The notes: generated from the letters alone by a model not told the origin. A DNA stretch of 64,000 nt from Aureispira sp964445645 (GCA_964445645.1 CAYULH010000002.1:1-64000), one strand, 5' to 3'. Positions 44,302 to 53,234 are shown, counted from the stretch's first letter. Numbers and translations are program-made.

Positions 44302-45463
44302 CACTATCTGGTGTTGTTGGCACAGATTCAGGGGCTTCCTCTACAGGCAGATAGAGTTCTCCTTCATCGGTAATTACCAAAGGTGATTCGGGGAAATCAC
44401 TTTTAGAAAGTTCCTGTAGTTCTTTTAGGGCTTGTTTTTCTTCGTCCAATACAGGAATACCCTCGCCCAATTGTTTGGTAGAAACCACTTTGCCGCCTAA
44501 AAAACGCCCCTCTTTATCAAGCATGAGTTGAAAGATGGGGCCAACACCTTTGGGACCTCTCAAACTAAATTTTGCGTAGGTACAAAAATTACCCATGCTA
44601 TAAGTAATAAATCTATCCTTATACACCTCTGCTGCTCTGGTTACATGAGGCCCGTGGCCTAATAACACATCAGCTCCTGCATCTATACAGTTGTGGGCAA
44701 ATTTGTACACATTGCCTCTATTATAGCCCAAAAATATTTCATCTCTTCTAGGGGTATGGGTTGCTTTGGCCCCTTCTGCCCCTGCATGAAACGACACCAA
44801 TACAATGTCACAGATGCTATCCAGATGGGCAACCATTTCTACTGCTTCTTGGTAGTTTTTCATACTAAAACAACCACTATTGGGGGCTGCTGCCAAGAAT
44901 CCATATTTTACACCATCTTTCTCAAAGGTCGTGTAGGGCTTGTCTATAGAGCCGGCATAGTGCAGCCCCGAAGTATCGAGCACAGCAGCACTGGCCTTGC
45001 GCCCACCAGAGCCAAAGTCATTGGCGTGGTTGTTGGCAATACTCACCACATCAAAACCTGCTTTTTTGAGATGATTGGTGTAATGGGAGGGCATTCTAAA
45101 GGTATAACAATACCGTGGATCATTGCAAGATTTGGCTTTGCCTCCTCGGCCAATCACCCCTTCTAAGTTGCCAAATGTGAGATCAAAGGGCTGTAAGTAT
45201 TGTTCTACACCATGTAGTAAGCCCACTCCGTCATTGGCAGGCAAGGTGCTGCTATTTGGATAATCTGTACCCAACATCATATCGCCCACAGCGGCTAAGT
45301 GAATGGTATCTATTGCTGGTGGTGGTGGCGGAGTGGGTGGTGTATCCACCACTGATAATGGTTCTGAGTTATTGTTGATTTCGGACTGAGCATCTGTTAA
45401 TTCACAAGCGGTCATTAGAATTATCAAACTAAAAAAACTACTACAATATAAAACTATTTGCAT
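44279..45463 (-). CDS. CapA-family lipoprotein (poly-gamma-glutamate biosynthesis-like metallophosphatase)
   Basis: A 394-residue protein with a lipobox (LMTAC) and a calcineurin-like CapA domain: AVGDMMLGTDY, DLTFGNLEGVIG, VVSIANNHANDFG, LVSFHAGAEG and ADVLLGHGPHV supply the metal-binding Asp, Asn and His residues in the expected order. CapA proteins are linked to poly-gamma-glutamate capsule, but the domain is also found in unrelated envelope roles, and no capB or capC is adjacent. It overlaps the birA 3' end by 23 bases. Confidence 0.88.
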   Translation of the reverse strand: MQIVLYCSSFFSLIILMTACELTDAQSEINNNSEPLSVVDTPPTPPPPPAIDTIHLAAVGDMMLGTDYPNSSTLPANDGVGLLHGVEQYLQPFDLTFGNLEGVIGRGGKAKSCNDPRYCYTFRMPSHYTNHLKKAGFDVVSIANNHANDFGSGGRKASAAVLDTSGLHYAGSIDKPYTTFEKDGVKYGFLAAAPNSGCFSMKNYQEAVEMVAHLDSICDIVLVSFHAGAEGAKATHTPRRDEIFLGYNRGNVYKFAHNCIDAGADVLLGHGPHVTRAAEVYKDRFITYSMGNFCTYAKFSLRGPKGVGPIFQLMLDKEGRFLGGKVVSTKQLGEGIPVLDEEKQALKELQELSKSDFPESPLVITDEGELYLPVEEAPESVPTTPDSATVQTQK

Positions 45464-45603
45464 GATCTGGTTTTGGTTATAATAATATGAAACTACACAA
45501 AAGTACCTATTTTTGAATCAAGAGTGGCCTTAGTCGCCCTGAATTTTATTATTGATGGTATCTTGTATATGCTTTAAACAGCTTCTCTAAAAAATTGGTT
45601 CTA

Positions 45604-45996
45604 ATGAAAAATTTATCTCCTATTGTGGTGGTATGTGGATTATTAAAAGAGGGAGAACGCTTCCTATTGGTGCAGCGAGGCCCACAGCAAAGCCACCCCT
45701 TGCAGTGGGAGTTTCCGGGAGGAAAAGTAGAAGAATGGGAAGCGTATGCAGTGGCTTTGCAACGAGAGTGGCAAGAAGAATTGGGGGTAGAAATTGAGGT
45801 AGGACAGGCGCTTCCGAGTGTGGTGGTACACAAGGAAAACTTATCTATTGAGTTGTTTCCTTTTTACTGCCAGCTTGTCAGGGGAAACATTGTCTTATCA
45901 GAACATCTGCAAAAAGTATGGCTTAGTCCTCAAGAAGCATTGCAATTGGATTTGAGCAAGGGGGATAGAAAGATTATTGAAGGTTTAATTTTTTGA
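45604..45996 (+). CDS. Nudix hydrolase (MutT-like)
   Basis: About 130 residues. The Nudix box is complete: GGKVEEWEAYAVALQREWQE followed by ELGV, with the catalytic REWQEE core. The N-terminal strand VVVCGLLKEGERFLLVQRGP resembles MutT and CTP pyrophosphohydrolases, so it probably hydrolyses a damaged or non-canonical (d)NTP. ATG 45604 is used instead of the TTG three codons upstream. Confidence 0.92.
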   Translation: MKNLSPIVVVCGLLKEGERFLLVQRGPQQSHPLQWEFPGGKVEEWEAYAVALQREWQEELGVEIEVGQALPSVVVHKENLSIELFPFYCQLVRGNIVLSEHLQKVWLSPQEALQLDLSKGDRKIIEGLIF

Positions 45997-46062
45997 TAAT
46001 CAAATGTTTAGACAAATAAAAAAAGCGTAGCCAGCAATTCTCAAAATAGGAAAAACTAGTAA

Positions 46063-46094
46063 TTGTACTTTGCTCTAAGTTTTTGCTACCTTTG
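46063..46094 (+). promoter_or_regulatory. Candidate trxB promoter
   Basis: TTG (46063-46065), 21 bases, then TACCTTTG (46087-46094), a full TAnnTTTG match. It is about 325 bases before the trxB start, and the repeat element at 46163-46320 lies between them. Confidence 0.55.
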
Positions 46095-46162
46095 CGCTAT
46101 CAAAGCCCCTGTTTTTTTTAAAACTTAGGCGTATCTTTTGTGTTGAACTAGAGTAACTGCTA

Positions 46163-46320
46163 TTAAGTACATTGTAACAAAAATTATTAAGCATTTTTAA
46201 GCGATTCTTTTTGCACTCTTGGGCGTTGAATGCTCGCCTTTGTAGCTAAGGCTACAAGGCTGCAAATCCGCAAGCGGTTCATTCCGTCAAATGTACTTTG
46301 GTACATTTGTCCTTCGGATG
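46163..46320. repeat. Palindrome-containing repeat related to the MITE-like element
   Basis: A central hairpin (GCCTTTGTAGC at 46236-46246, GCTACAAGGC at 46251-46260) sits in a context resembling the MITE-like copies (CGTTGAA, then CGCCTT, the palindrome, then GCTGC and TCCGC). The ends differ: TTAAGTAC on the left, and a separate CAAATGTAC/GTACATTTG palindrome on the right. It is a diverged or independent relative. Confidence 0.45.
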
Positions 46321-46419
46321 CACTCATTCATGCCTTCAAGAGCACTAAAAATAATCTGTAAAAATACCCACTTACTTGTGTTACAATGTACTAGACTACT
46401 AAAAAATAATTTGAATACT

Positions 46420-47349
46420 ATGGCTAGAGAAGCAACATGCGTAATTATTGGCTCTGGGCCGGCGGGCTACACGGCTGCTATTTACGCTGCACGGGCAAAC
46501 ATGAACCCTGTGCTTTATACTGGAAAAGATCCTGGTGGACAATTGATGATTACTAACGATGTAGAGAATTTTCCGGGTTATCCCAATGGTGTGATGGGCC
46601 CTGAGATGATGATGGATTTGGAAAAGCAGGCGGCACGGTTTGACACGGAAATTAATAAAGGGGTAATGATTGAGAAAGTAGATTTCTCTGGTGATGTGCA
46701 TAAATTGTGGACAGATGCAGGGGAGGAGATTCACGCACACAGTGTTATTATTGCTACTGGTGCTTCGGCCAAGTACTTGGGTTTGGAGTCGGAAAAAGAA
46801 TACATGAACAAAGGCGTTTCTGCTTGTGCGGTATGTGATGGCTTCTTTTATCGTGGCAAGGAAGTAGGGATTGTAGGTGGTGGAGATAGTGCTTGCGAGG
46901 AGGCAACCTANNNNNNNNNNGTACACATGTTTGTACGTAGAGACGAATTGCGTGCTTCCAAAATTATGCAGGAACGGGTATTGAACAATGATAAAATCAA
47001 AATCTATTGGAATACCGAAGTGCAAGAAGTACTAGGCGATGGAGAGGGCGTAACAGGTTTGCGTGTGCTCAATAACAAAACTCAAGAAGAAAGTCAAGTG
47101 GATGTCATGGGCTTCTTTGTCGCTATTGGACACACACCCAACACCAGCATCTTTAAGGATTGGTTGGAAATGGACGACACAGGCTATTTGATTACAAAAG
47201 CGGATAGTACCCACACCAATGTTCAGGGGGTATTTGCTAGTGGCGATGCACAAGACAAAGATTATCGTCAGGCAATTACGGCTGCAGGCACGGGGTGTAT
47301 GGCTGCGCTAGATGCCGAGCGTTATTTGACGGGGCAGGGCATTATTTAG
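46420..47349 (+). CDS. trxB: Thioredoxin-disulfide reductase (contains an assembly gap)
   Basis: About 309 residues as drawn. The FAD site is GSGPAGYTAA (about 10-19), the redox motif CAVC lies at 136-139, and the NADPH site is VGGGDSACEEA. The reading frame is kept open across ten N at 46911-46920, after EEAT. Aligned to family members, about eight residues normally stand between this point and the following VHMFVRRDEL, but only four codons fit, so the gap is probably undersized by about 12 bases. The frame is open upstream to 46291; ATG 46420 (MAREATCVIIGSG) is the family start. It reduces thioredoxin with NADPH. Confidence 0.94.
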   Translation: MAREATCVIIGSGPAGYTAAIYAARANMNPVLYTGKDPGGQLMITNDVENFPGYPNGVMGPEMMMDLEKQAARFDTEINKGVMIEKVDFSGDVHKLWTDAGEEIHAHSVIIATGASAKYLGLESEKEYMNKGVSACAVCDGFFYRGKEVGIVGGGDSACEEATXXXXVHMFVRRDELRASKIMQERVLNNDKIKIYWNTEVQEVLGDGEGVTGLRVLNNKTQEESQVDVMGFFVAIGHTPNTSIFKDWLEMDDTGYLITKADSTHTNVQGVFASGDAQDKDYRQAITAAGTGCMAALDAERYLTGQGII

Positions 47350-47485
47350 GTTTTTGTTATAACCTTACTTCGTTGGAAATCGTATCTAATTGATTATCAG
47401 ATTATTACAGAACAGAAGCTAAATTGTAAAAGGCTGATAATCAACTAGATACAAGATGCTTTTTTATCTTTTTTGTAAAAAAGTA

Positions 47486-47575
47486 AAAAACCGAACCGTA
47501 GGTGAGCTCACGAGCGAACCGAGCCTGCGAGCTCACGAACAACGTGAGTAACAAAGCGCACTAATCCACGAAGTA
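47486..47575. repeat. Short extragenic palindromic repeat
   Basis: GTGAGCTC is mirrored by GAGCTCAC about 19 bases on, within GC-richer DNA between trxB and the next gene, and a third GTGAG follows. It resembles dispersed extragenic palindromes; its copy number in the genome cannot be judged here. Confidence 0.4.
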
Positions 47576-47598
47576 TTATTATAATAAACAACTATAAA

Positions 47599-47631
47599 AA
47601 ATCCCTCTAAGCAATTTGCTTAGAGGGATTT
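47599..47631 (-). terminator. Terminator of the small membrane protein gene
   Basis: A perfect 14-bp stem (AAATCCCTCTAAGC at 47599-47612 with 47618-47631), loop AATTT. Read on the minus strand it runs into a T-tract, 37 bases after the gene. Confidence 0.9.
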
Positions 47632-47667
47632 GTCTTAGTGGCAATCTTGTCTGCTCTATGGTTATCC

Positions 47668-48135
47668 TTAGATGACAGTAGCAGCAGAAGCGAATAGTAC
47701 AAGCGACAAAATAATCCAGAGTACAACGAGTATAATTGCAACTAAACTTACCCAGAATGCTACCGTAGCCAATACTCCACCACCTTGTTTCTTAGCAATA
47801 ATTGCCAAAATGAGACCTACAATAGGAAATACAAAAGCAAAAACCAAAGCTAAAATTTCTAATGTAGTGGCTTCATTCGTACCATTCTTAGTCGCAATAA
47901 TGCGTTTTTTGATACGAGTTTTTTGCTTATCATTGGTAGCTTTTTGTAGGCGAGCTTCCAAACGAGTCAATTTAGCCTGTTTGCGTGCTTGCTTTTTGAG
48001 TTCTTTTTTGGATAGCGTATTTTTCTCTACCGGTGTTTCTTCAACTACTTTGGCAGGAGCAACCGCAGCAGAAGTAAAGAATAAAAGCCCTAAACTAAGG
48101 ATAAACAATGTAAATAACTTGTACGTACTTTTCAT
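47668..48135 (-). CDS. Small membrane protein, paralogue A
   Basis: A 155-residue protein. An export-type hydrophobic N-terminus (LFILSLGLLFFTSAAVAP) is followed by a lysine/arginine-rich coiled-coil region (about 37-83: KKELKKQARKQAKLTRLEAR), then two transmembrane helices (LALVFAFVFPIVGLILAIIA, VAFWVSLVAIILVVLWII). The C-terminal pair with AIIAKKQGG resembles small DUF4190-type membrane modules. Its nearest neighbour upstream is a close paralogue, so this is a tandem duplication. Function unknown. Confidence 0.75.
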   Translation of the reverse strand: MKSTYKLFTLFILSLGLLFFTSAAVAPAKVVEETPVEKNTLSKKELKKQARKQAKLTRLEARLQKATNDKQKTRIKKRIIATKNGTNEATTLEILALVFAFVFPIVGLILAIIAKKQGGGVLATVAFWVSLVAIILVVLWIILSLVLFASAATVI

Positions 48136-48238
48136 GATAGGTTGATTTTTTAAAATAAATTAAAATTACAATAAATGTGTGTTAAAAATGTTTGAATTAT
48201 CGTTTAGCTTGTATTCTAAAGATAGAAGAATTTTATCA

Positions 48239-48682
48239 TTATCTAAAAATAAAGTACAGTACAATCAGAATTAATAGAACTATACTAATCCAAAAAGCTA
48301 GAGTCGCCAACAGCCCTCCTCCTTGGTTTTTGGCAATAATGGCTAGAATAAGCCCTACAATTGGAATAAGAAACGCAAAAATCAACGCTAGAATCTCTAA
48401 GACCTGTAAATCAATGCCCATATTGGTCGTAATACCTGCATTTTTGGTAGCAACAATGCGTTTTTTAATGCGGGCTTTTTGTTGGTCATTCGCAGCTTTT
48501 TGTAGGCGAGCCTCTAGACGAGTCAGTTTAGCCTGTTGGCGTGCTTGTTTTTTGAGTTCTTTTTTGGATAGCGTTGTTTTTTCTACTGGTGTTTCTTCAA
48601 CTACCTTGGCAGGAGCAACCGCAGCAGAAGTAAAGAATAAAAGCCCTAAACTAAGGACGAATAAAGTGAGTATACTTTTCAT
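48239..48682 (-). CDS. Small membrane protein, paralogue B
   Basis: A 147-residue close paralogue of the next gene downstream, from which it is separated by 103 bases. The first 70 residues are about 90% alike, including the export-type start and the basic coiled coil. The C-terminal membrane helices are more diverged, and the last helix is shorter. Strong N-terminal similarity with diverged membrane parts suggests either recent duplication or homogenisation of the front half. Function unknown. Confidence 0.72.
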   Translation of the reverse strand: MKSILTLFVLSLGLLFFTSAAVAPAKVVEETPVEKTTLSKKELKKQARQQAKLTRLEARLQKAANDQQKARIKKRIVATKNAGITTNMGIDLQVLEILALIFAFLIPIVGLILAIIAKNQGGGLLATLAFWISIVLLILIVLYFIFR

Positions 48683-48782
48683 GATACATTAAATGTTTAT
48701 TTGATAATGTCTACTATCTTGTAATAAACTCCTAAACAAAGAATTGAAGGTAGGGTTCACGCTTACTAGATTAAGCGTAAGG

Positions 48783-49658
48783 TTATCTCCAATCCAGCAC
48801 AAAAGGCACTTGCTCAAAAAGCATTTTTAATTTTGGGATGTTATCTTTTTGTTGTTGCATACTTCTCCAAACACTATTATAAGGCAACAACATAAATTGT
48901 TGATATAAATAGTCGTAGGTTAATTTTTTTTGTTGTGGAATGGATTGTTTGTAGAAGCTGAGAGGTTTGGGTGGCAATAAAGTTTGTAGATAATCTATGG
49001 TAGGATTAGTTTGCACCTTTTCGCAAATTTCTAGCAAACGCCAGTAACGTTGATAGGCTTCTTTGCGACCTTTGACTAGGGCTGAACGTTGATTGAGCTG
49101 TAGCAAATCAAGGGTGTATTGTGCTCTTGCTTGGTTGCGTAGGCTGTTGGTTTTCTTGATAATATAATGTCCTGTTTCTAAATTTAAATGCCAATAATCT
49201 AAGGGATCATCTACTCTGGGGTTTAGGCAAAGAGCATCTTGATTGGCGGGTGGCACAAAGCTTCTGTCCTTGACCAAGGGAACAACTTGGGCACTATCAG
49301 AAGCTTGGAATATAGCAAACTGTGCGCCTTTGTATTGGGTATTGCAGGCTTGGCAGCTCCACAAATAATTCTCCCACACAAAAGTCAAATCAGGATAAAA
49401 CCCTCTGGGGTAAAAATGATCAATACTGTTTCCCGCTTTGCCCTCGCAATAATGACAAAAGTGATTATGGACTTGCAATGCCTTTTCAATTCTATTAAAA
49501 GCAGCCTTTTGGGCATTGGTTTTCTTTTTGCCTAGCCACAATACCTTTGCTTGTTTTACTTTTTTATAATAACTAGGCAATTGGTCTATTTTGGCTTGTG
49601 CTTGTTTTAAATGTTGTTGCAGGCCATTTTTTAAGACAATTGGAGGGATTTGTTGCAT
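48783..49658 (-). CDS. HNH endonuclease (TIGR02646/PtuB-like), stand-alone
   Basis: About 291 residues. The nuclease core is a zinc-ribbon HNH: HFCHYCEGKAGNSIDHFYPR (first CxxC, then the IDHF histidine), then WENYLWSCQACNTQYKG (second CxxC and the N of HNH). The pattern matches HNH proteins of the TIGR02646 group, which includes PtuB of the Septu defence system and HNHs linked to retrons. No ATPase (PtuA) or retron reverse transcriptase is adjacent, so a defence role is unproven. ATG 49658 (MQQIPPIVLKNG) is chosen; the frame extends to 49703, but that start lies inside a terminator. Confidence 0.8.
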   Translation of the reverse strand: MQQIPPIVLKNGLQQHLKQAQAKIDQLPSYYKKVKQAKVLWLGKKKTNAQKAAFNRIEKALQVHNHFCHYCEGKAGNSIDHFYPRGFYPDLTFVWENYLWSCQACNTQYKGAQFAIFQASDSAQVVPLVKDRSFVPPANQDALCLNPRVDDPLDYWHLNLETGHYIIKKTNSLRNQARAQYTLDLLQLNQRSALVKGRKEAYQRYWRLLEICEKVQTNPTIDYLQTLLPPKPLSFYKQSIPQQKKLTYDYLYQQFMLLPYNSVWRSMQQQKDNIPKLKMLFEQVPFVLDWR

Positions 49659-49674
49659 AAGCAGAACTAAAAAG

Positions 49675-49714
49675 ATGCCTTGTAAAGACCATATAAGAGG
49701 CATTTACAAGGCAT
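49675..49714 (-). terminator. Terminator of the carboxylase gene
   Basis: A perfect 12-bp stem (ATGCCTTGTAAA at 49675-49686 with 49703-49714) with T residues on its 3' side on the minus strand, 27 bases after the carboxylase stop. It also argues against the upstream start of the HNH gene. Confidence 0.78.
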
Positions 49715-49740
49715 TCTAGGAATGAATATTTATTGGGCAA

Positions 49741-51282
49741 TTACAAAGGAATATTTCCATGTTTCTTGCGTGGCAATTGATCGACTTTGTTTTCGAGCAT
49801 AGCAAAAGCACGCAACAATTTTTTGCGGGTGTCTTTGGGTTCGATTACTTCATCAACAAAACCACGGAAAGCTGCCTGATAAGGGTTAGCAAATTTATCG
49901 GCATACTCGGCTTCTTTTTCTGCTAGTTTGGCGGCTGGATCTTCGGCATTTTTGATTTCATTTCTAAAAATAATCTCACTAGCACCACGAGCACCCATAA
50001 CGGCAATTTCGGCACTTGGCCAAGCATAATTCAAATCTGCACCAATGTGCTTAGAATTCATTACATCATAAGCACCACCATAAGCCTTGCGTGTAATCAC
50101 GGTAACACGGGGTACAGTGGCTTCACAGAAAGCATAAAGCAACTTGGCCCCATTGCTAATAATGCCATTCCACTCTTGGTCGGTGCCGGGTAAGAAACCG
50201 GGTACATCTTCCAATACCAATAAGGGAATATTAAAACTATCGCAAAAACGTACAAAACGGCCGCCTTTCTTAGAAGAATCCACATCCAAACAGCCGGCCA
50301 ATACCATAGGATTATTGGCCACTACTCCTATAGCACGTCCGCCCATTCGGGCAAAACCAACCAAGATGTTTTCTGCATAGTCCTTGTGTACTTCATAAAA
50401 GGAATTGGTATCTACAATATGCTCAATAACCCCACGCATATCATAAGGCACATTGGCACTATCGGGTAAAATAGTATTTAGAACCTCCCGTTCTTCATTG
50501 CCCACAGTGTACGGAACACGAGGTGTTTCTTCTTCGCAGTTTTGAGGAATGTAAGACAACAGCTTCTTGAGTTGGTTGATGCAGTCCATGTCATTGGGGG
50601 CTGTAAAGTGGGTAACTCCCGATTTGCTGGCATGGGTCATGGCGCCACCCAATTCCTCCGAGGTGACATCTTCATTGGTTACGGTTTTGACTACATTGGG
50701 CCCAGTAATAAACATGTAAGAGGTGTGCTCTACCATATAAATAAAATCAGTGATGGCAGGAGAATAGACCGCACCACCAGCACAAGGCCCCATAATGGCC
50801 GAGATTTGTGGAATGACCCCAGAGGCACGTGTATTTCTATAAAAAATATCGGCATAACCACCCAATGATTTGACCCCCTCCTGAATCCGTGCGCCACCCG
50901 AATCATTTAGCCCAATTAAGGGCGCGCCATTGCGTAATGCCATATCCATCAATTTGCAAATTTTCTCTGCATGGGTTTCGGATAGAGAGCCACCAAAAAC
51001 GGTAAAATCTTGTGCAAAGACATAGATTAACCGCCCATTTACTGTTCCATAACCTGTTACCACACCATCGCCATAATAACGCTGTTTTTCCATCCCAAAG
51101 TCGGTACTTCTATGAGTAACCAACATGCCAATTTCTTCAAACGAACCTTCGTCCAATAAGAAGTGAATACGTTCTCTAGCAGTGAGTTTTCCTTTTTCGT
51201 GTTGTTTGGCAATTCTAGCTTCACCACCACCTAGCTTGGCTTCGGCTGTTTTTTGATGAAGAATATTAAGTTTATCTTGCAT
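49741..51282 (-). CDS. Acyl-CoA carboxylase beta (carboxyltransferase) subunit
   Basis: A 513-residue carboxyltransferase of the PccB / MmdA type, which moves a carboxyl group from biotin to propionyl-CoA or a related acyl-CoA (or the reverse in methylmalonyl-CoA decarboxylase). Signatures are LNDSGGARIQEG and MGPCAGGAVYSP in the N-terminal crotonase fold, and LVLEDVPGFLPGTDQEWNG and KAYGGAYDVM in the C-terminal one. Length is normal. No biotin carrier or alpha subunit lies in the window; birA at 43.5 kb would biotinylate its partner. The choice between propionyl- and methylmalonyl-CoA types is open. Confidence 0.94.
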   Translation of the reverse strand: MQDKLNILHQKTAEAKLGGGEARIAKQHEKGKLTARERIHFLLDEGSFEEIGMLVTHRSTDFGMEKQRYYGDGVVTGYGTVNGRLIYVFAQDFTVFGGSLSETHAEKICKLMDMALRNGAPLIGLNDSGGARIQEGVKSLGGYADIFYRNTRASGVIPQISAIMGPCAGGAVYSPAITDFIYMVEHTSYMFITGPNVVKTVTNEDVTSEELGGAMTHASKSGVTHFTAPNDMDCINQLKKLLSYIPQNCEEETPRVPYTVGNEEREVLNTILPDSANVPYDMRGVIEHIVDTNSFYEVHKDYAENILVGFARMGGRAIGVVANNPMVLAGCLDVDSSKKGGRFVRFCDSFNIPLLVLEDVPGFLPGTDQEWNGIISNGAKLLYAFCEATVPRVTVITRKAYGGAYDVMNSKHIGADLNYAWPSAEIAVMGARGASEIIFRNEIKNAEDPAAKLAEKEAEYADKFANPYQAAFRGFVDEVIEPKDTRKKLLRAFAMLENKVDQLPRKKHGNIPL

Positions 51283-51631
51283 AATATATAGTAGTAGATT
51301 GGATAAATGTACCGTTTAAACTAAATTTGGCAACAAAGTTTATCCTTTTGCTGCAAAAAACCAAAGCAAGACCACACTAAATTGTGATTTTTTGCTTGTT
51401 TGAGCAAACATAGATGGAGTACTTTGCGTATAAATATATCTATTCTTATAGTACAACAGATTTTTTCTGTTTAGTTTTAGAATTGTTCAAAAATTATTTT
51501 GTAGAAAGGTAATATTTGCTTGGTTATTAAGGTGTTATAGAGAAGTTGGTTAGGTTTATTTTTTTTGATAATGATAATAGCTGGCTATTTTAAAGAATGA
51601 AAACTTACGAAATTTTATTCAAAAAATAAAT
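51283..51631. other. 349-bp divergent intergenic region
   Basis: Apart from the candidate promoter above it is AT-rich, and I see no hairpin or ORF. The sirtuin promoter should lie in its right part but is not evident. Confidence 0.4.
51304..51333 (-). promoter_or_regulatory. Candidate promoter of the carboxylase gene
   Basis: On the minus strand TTG (51333-51331), 19 bases, then TACATTTA (51311-51304) match the Bacteroidota consensus except for the last base. The start codon at 51282 gives a leader of about 15 nt. Confidence 0.5.
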
Positions 51632-52321
51632 ATGCAAAAAAAGAAAATAGTGGTGTTGACAGGGGCAGGAATTAGTGCCGAGAGTGGAATCAAGACCTTT
51701 AGGGATGCCAATGGTTTGTGGGAAGGGCATGATGTGATGGCCGTTGCCTCTCCACAGGGTTGGAGGCGAGACAAAGAGTTGGTGTTGGATTTTTATAACC
51801 AGCGTCGAGCGCAATTGCAAGAAGTAGAACCCAATGCCGCTCATTATGCCTTGGCAGAACTAGAAAAAGCGTATGATGTTCATATTGTTACCCAAAATGT
51901 AGATGATTTGCACGAGCGAGGAGGTTCTACGCAAGTGTTGCATTTGCACGGCGAGCTCAAGAAAGTGCGCTCAACGGTAGATCCGACCTTAGTTTATACC
52001 AGAGAAACGGCCGTGCAGTTGGGCGATCGTTGCGAAAAAGGGAGCCAACTGCGTCCTCATATTGTTTGGTTTGGGGAGGATGTGCCACTGATTGGGGCAG
52101 CAGCCGAATTGGCCATGGATGCCGATATTTTTATTATCATAGGCACCTCTATGCAGGTGTACCCAGCGGCTGGATTGGTGGATTTGGCAGGAGAGTCGGT
52201 GCCCAAATACTTTATCGATCCCAAACCTGCTCTTGTTAATGTCCCCAACTTGCGGATAATAGAAGATAATGCGTCAACGGGCGTGCCCAATTTGGTAAAA
52301 CAGTTGTTGGAGCAAGCCTAA
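51632..52321 (+). CDS. cobB: NAD-dependent protein deacylase (sirtuin, class III type) lacking zinc cysteines
   Basis: A 229-residue sirtuin. The NAD site is TGAGISAESGIKTFRD, the catalytic histidine lies in VLHLHGEL and VTQNVDDLHERGG is conserved. FYNQRR carries the Tyr and Arg that let SIRT5-type enzymes remove succinyl or malonyl groups. Between HGEL and LRPHIVWFGE, where sirtuins usually have four zinc-binding cysteines, only one Cys is present (GDRCEKGSQ), so the zinc ribbon must be stabilised otherwise. Some Bacteroidota sirtuins share this loss. It removes acyl groups from lysines at the cost of NAD. Confidence 0.93.
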   Translation: MQKKKIVVLTGAGISAESGIKTFRDANGLWEGHDVMAVASPQGWRRDKELVLDFYNQRRAQLQEVEPNAAHYALAELEKAYDVHIVTQNVDDLHERGGSTQVLHLHGELKKVRSTVDPTLVYTRETAVQLGDRCEKGSQLRPHIVWFGEDVPLIGAAAELAMDADIFIIIGTSMQVYPAAGLVDLAGESVPKYFIDPKPALVNVPNLRIIEDNASTGVPNLVKQLLEQA

Positions 52322-52365
52322 ATAGTTGGTGTGGCGGAGTGAGGCTGTCCAAAAAGGTGTTCTAA

Positions 52366-52998
52366 CTACTTCAACCAACCAGCAGTACGAACATATTCTG
52401 ACAATTGACCCACCTTATTAATCCCCAATTTGGAATAGATATGTTTGCGATGTGTTTCTATGGTGCTAGTACTTCGATGGAATTCTTCTGCTATTTCCTT
52501 GATTGATTTGCCTGTAGCAATGAGCAATGCCACTTCTTTCTCTCTTTTGGTAAGAGGAGTATCTTTGTTTTTTTGGGGGGTATTTTGGGCAATACTCATA
52601 AGAAACTCTATTACCCGTTCGTCATAGTAGGGGGTACCATCCATTACACCCTTGATAATGTCTATCAACTCCTCATTATCAATATCCTTTATTATATATC
52701 CCTCTACACCCAATTCCATTGCTTTACTAGCTTCCTCTATTTCCAGATAAGTGGTGAATACTAAAATTTTGATGGCTGGGTACAATTCTTTTACCGCTTT
52801 GGTAGCCTCTATCCCGTTCATATCTTCCATAACAAGATCCATCAAAATCAGATCAGGTTGCTTTATTTTTAGTTTTTCTAATAGCATAGTACCATTCAGA
52901 GCCTCCTCAATGACTTCAATATCTGAACTAGCATTCAAAATATCCTTTAGGCCGTGCAGTACTGATGGGTGGTCATCTACAATAAAAGTGGTGATCAT
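52366..52998 (-). CDS. NarL/FixJ-type response regulator
   Basis: A 210-residue regulator with a receiver domain (acidic pair Asp8/Asp9, phosphorylation site Asp54 in LILMDLVME) and a C-terminal LuxR-type helix-turn-helix (LTKREKEVALLIATGKSIKE). It is downstream of the TPR histidine kinase on the same strand, with a MITE-like element in between, and is its likely partner. Confidence 0.94.
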   Translation of the reverse strand: MITTFIVDDHPSVLHGLKDILNASSDIEVIEEALNGTMLLEKLKIKQPDLILMDLVMEDMNGIEATKAVKELYPAIKILVFTTYLEIEEASKAMELGVEGYIIKDIDNEELIDIIKGVMDGTPYYDERVIEFLMSIAQNTPQKNKDTPLTKREKEVALLIATGKSIKEIAEEFHRSTSTIETHRKHIYSKLGINKVGQLSEYVRTAGWLK

Positions 52999-53072
52999 GG
53001 TCTAATTTTGTTTTAGGTGTGAATAATTATGTTGTATGTATAAAATGTTGTTGTACAGTTCATAAACTGGTA

Positions 53073-53234
53073 TTAAGTAGGTGCAAAAAAGTAACCGTAC
53101 AATAAAAAATGAGAGATTTTTTCTCAGATCGAGGCGGAAAACACAGTCTTAGCGAGCTAAGACGCGTATTTCCAACGAAGAGCTGGGGAAAAAGAATCAT
53201 TTTTTAGTCCGTTTAATTTTTGGAGACTACTTAA
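53073..53234. mobile_element. MITE-like element, copy of 162 bp, reaching into the kinase stop codon
   Basis: The same element as at 40225-40408, in inverse orientation: ends TTAAGTAG (53073-53080) and CTACTTAA (53227-53234), central palindrome GTCTTAGC/GCTAAGAC (53146-53153/53156-53163). Compared with the 40-kb copy, a C-G pair in the palindrome is a T-A pair here, a compensatory change. The TTAA end overlaps the stop codon of the kinase gene (53231-53233). Confidence 0.6.
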
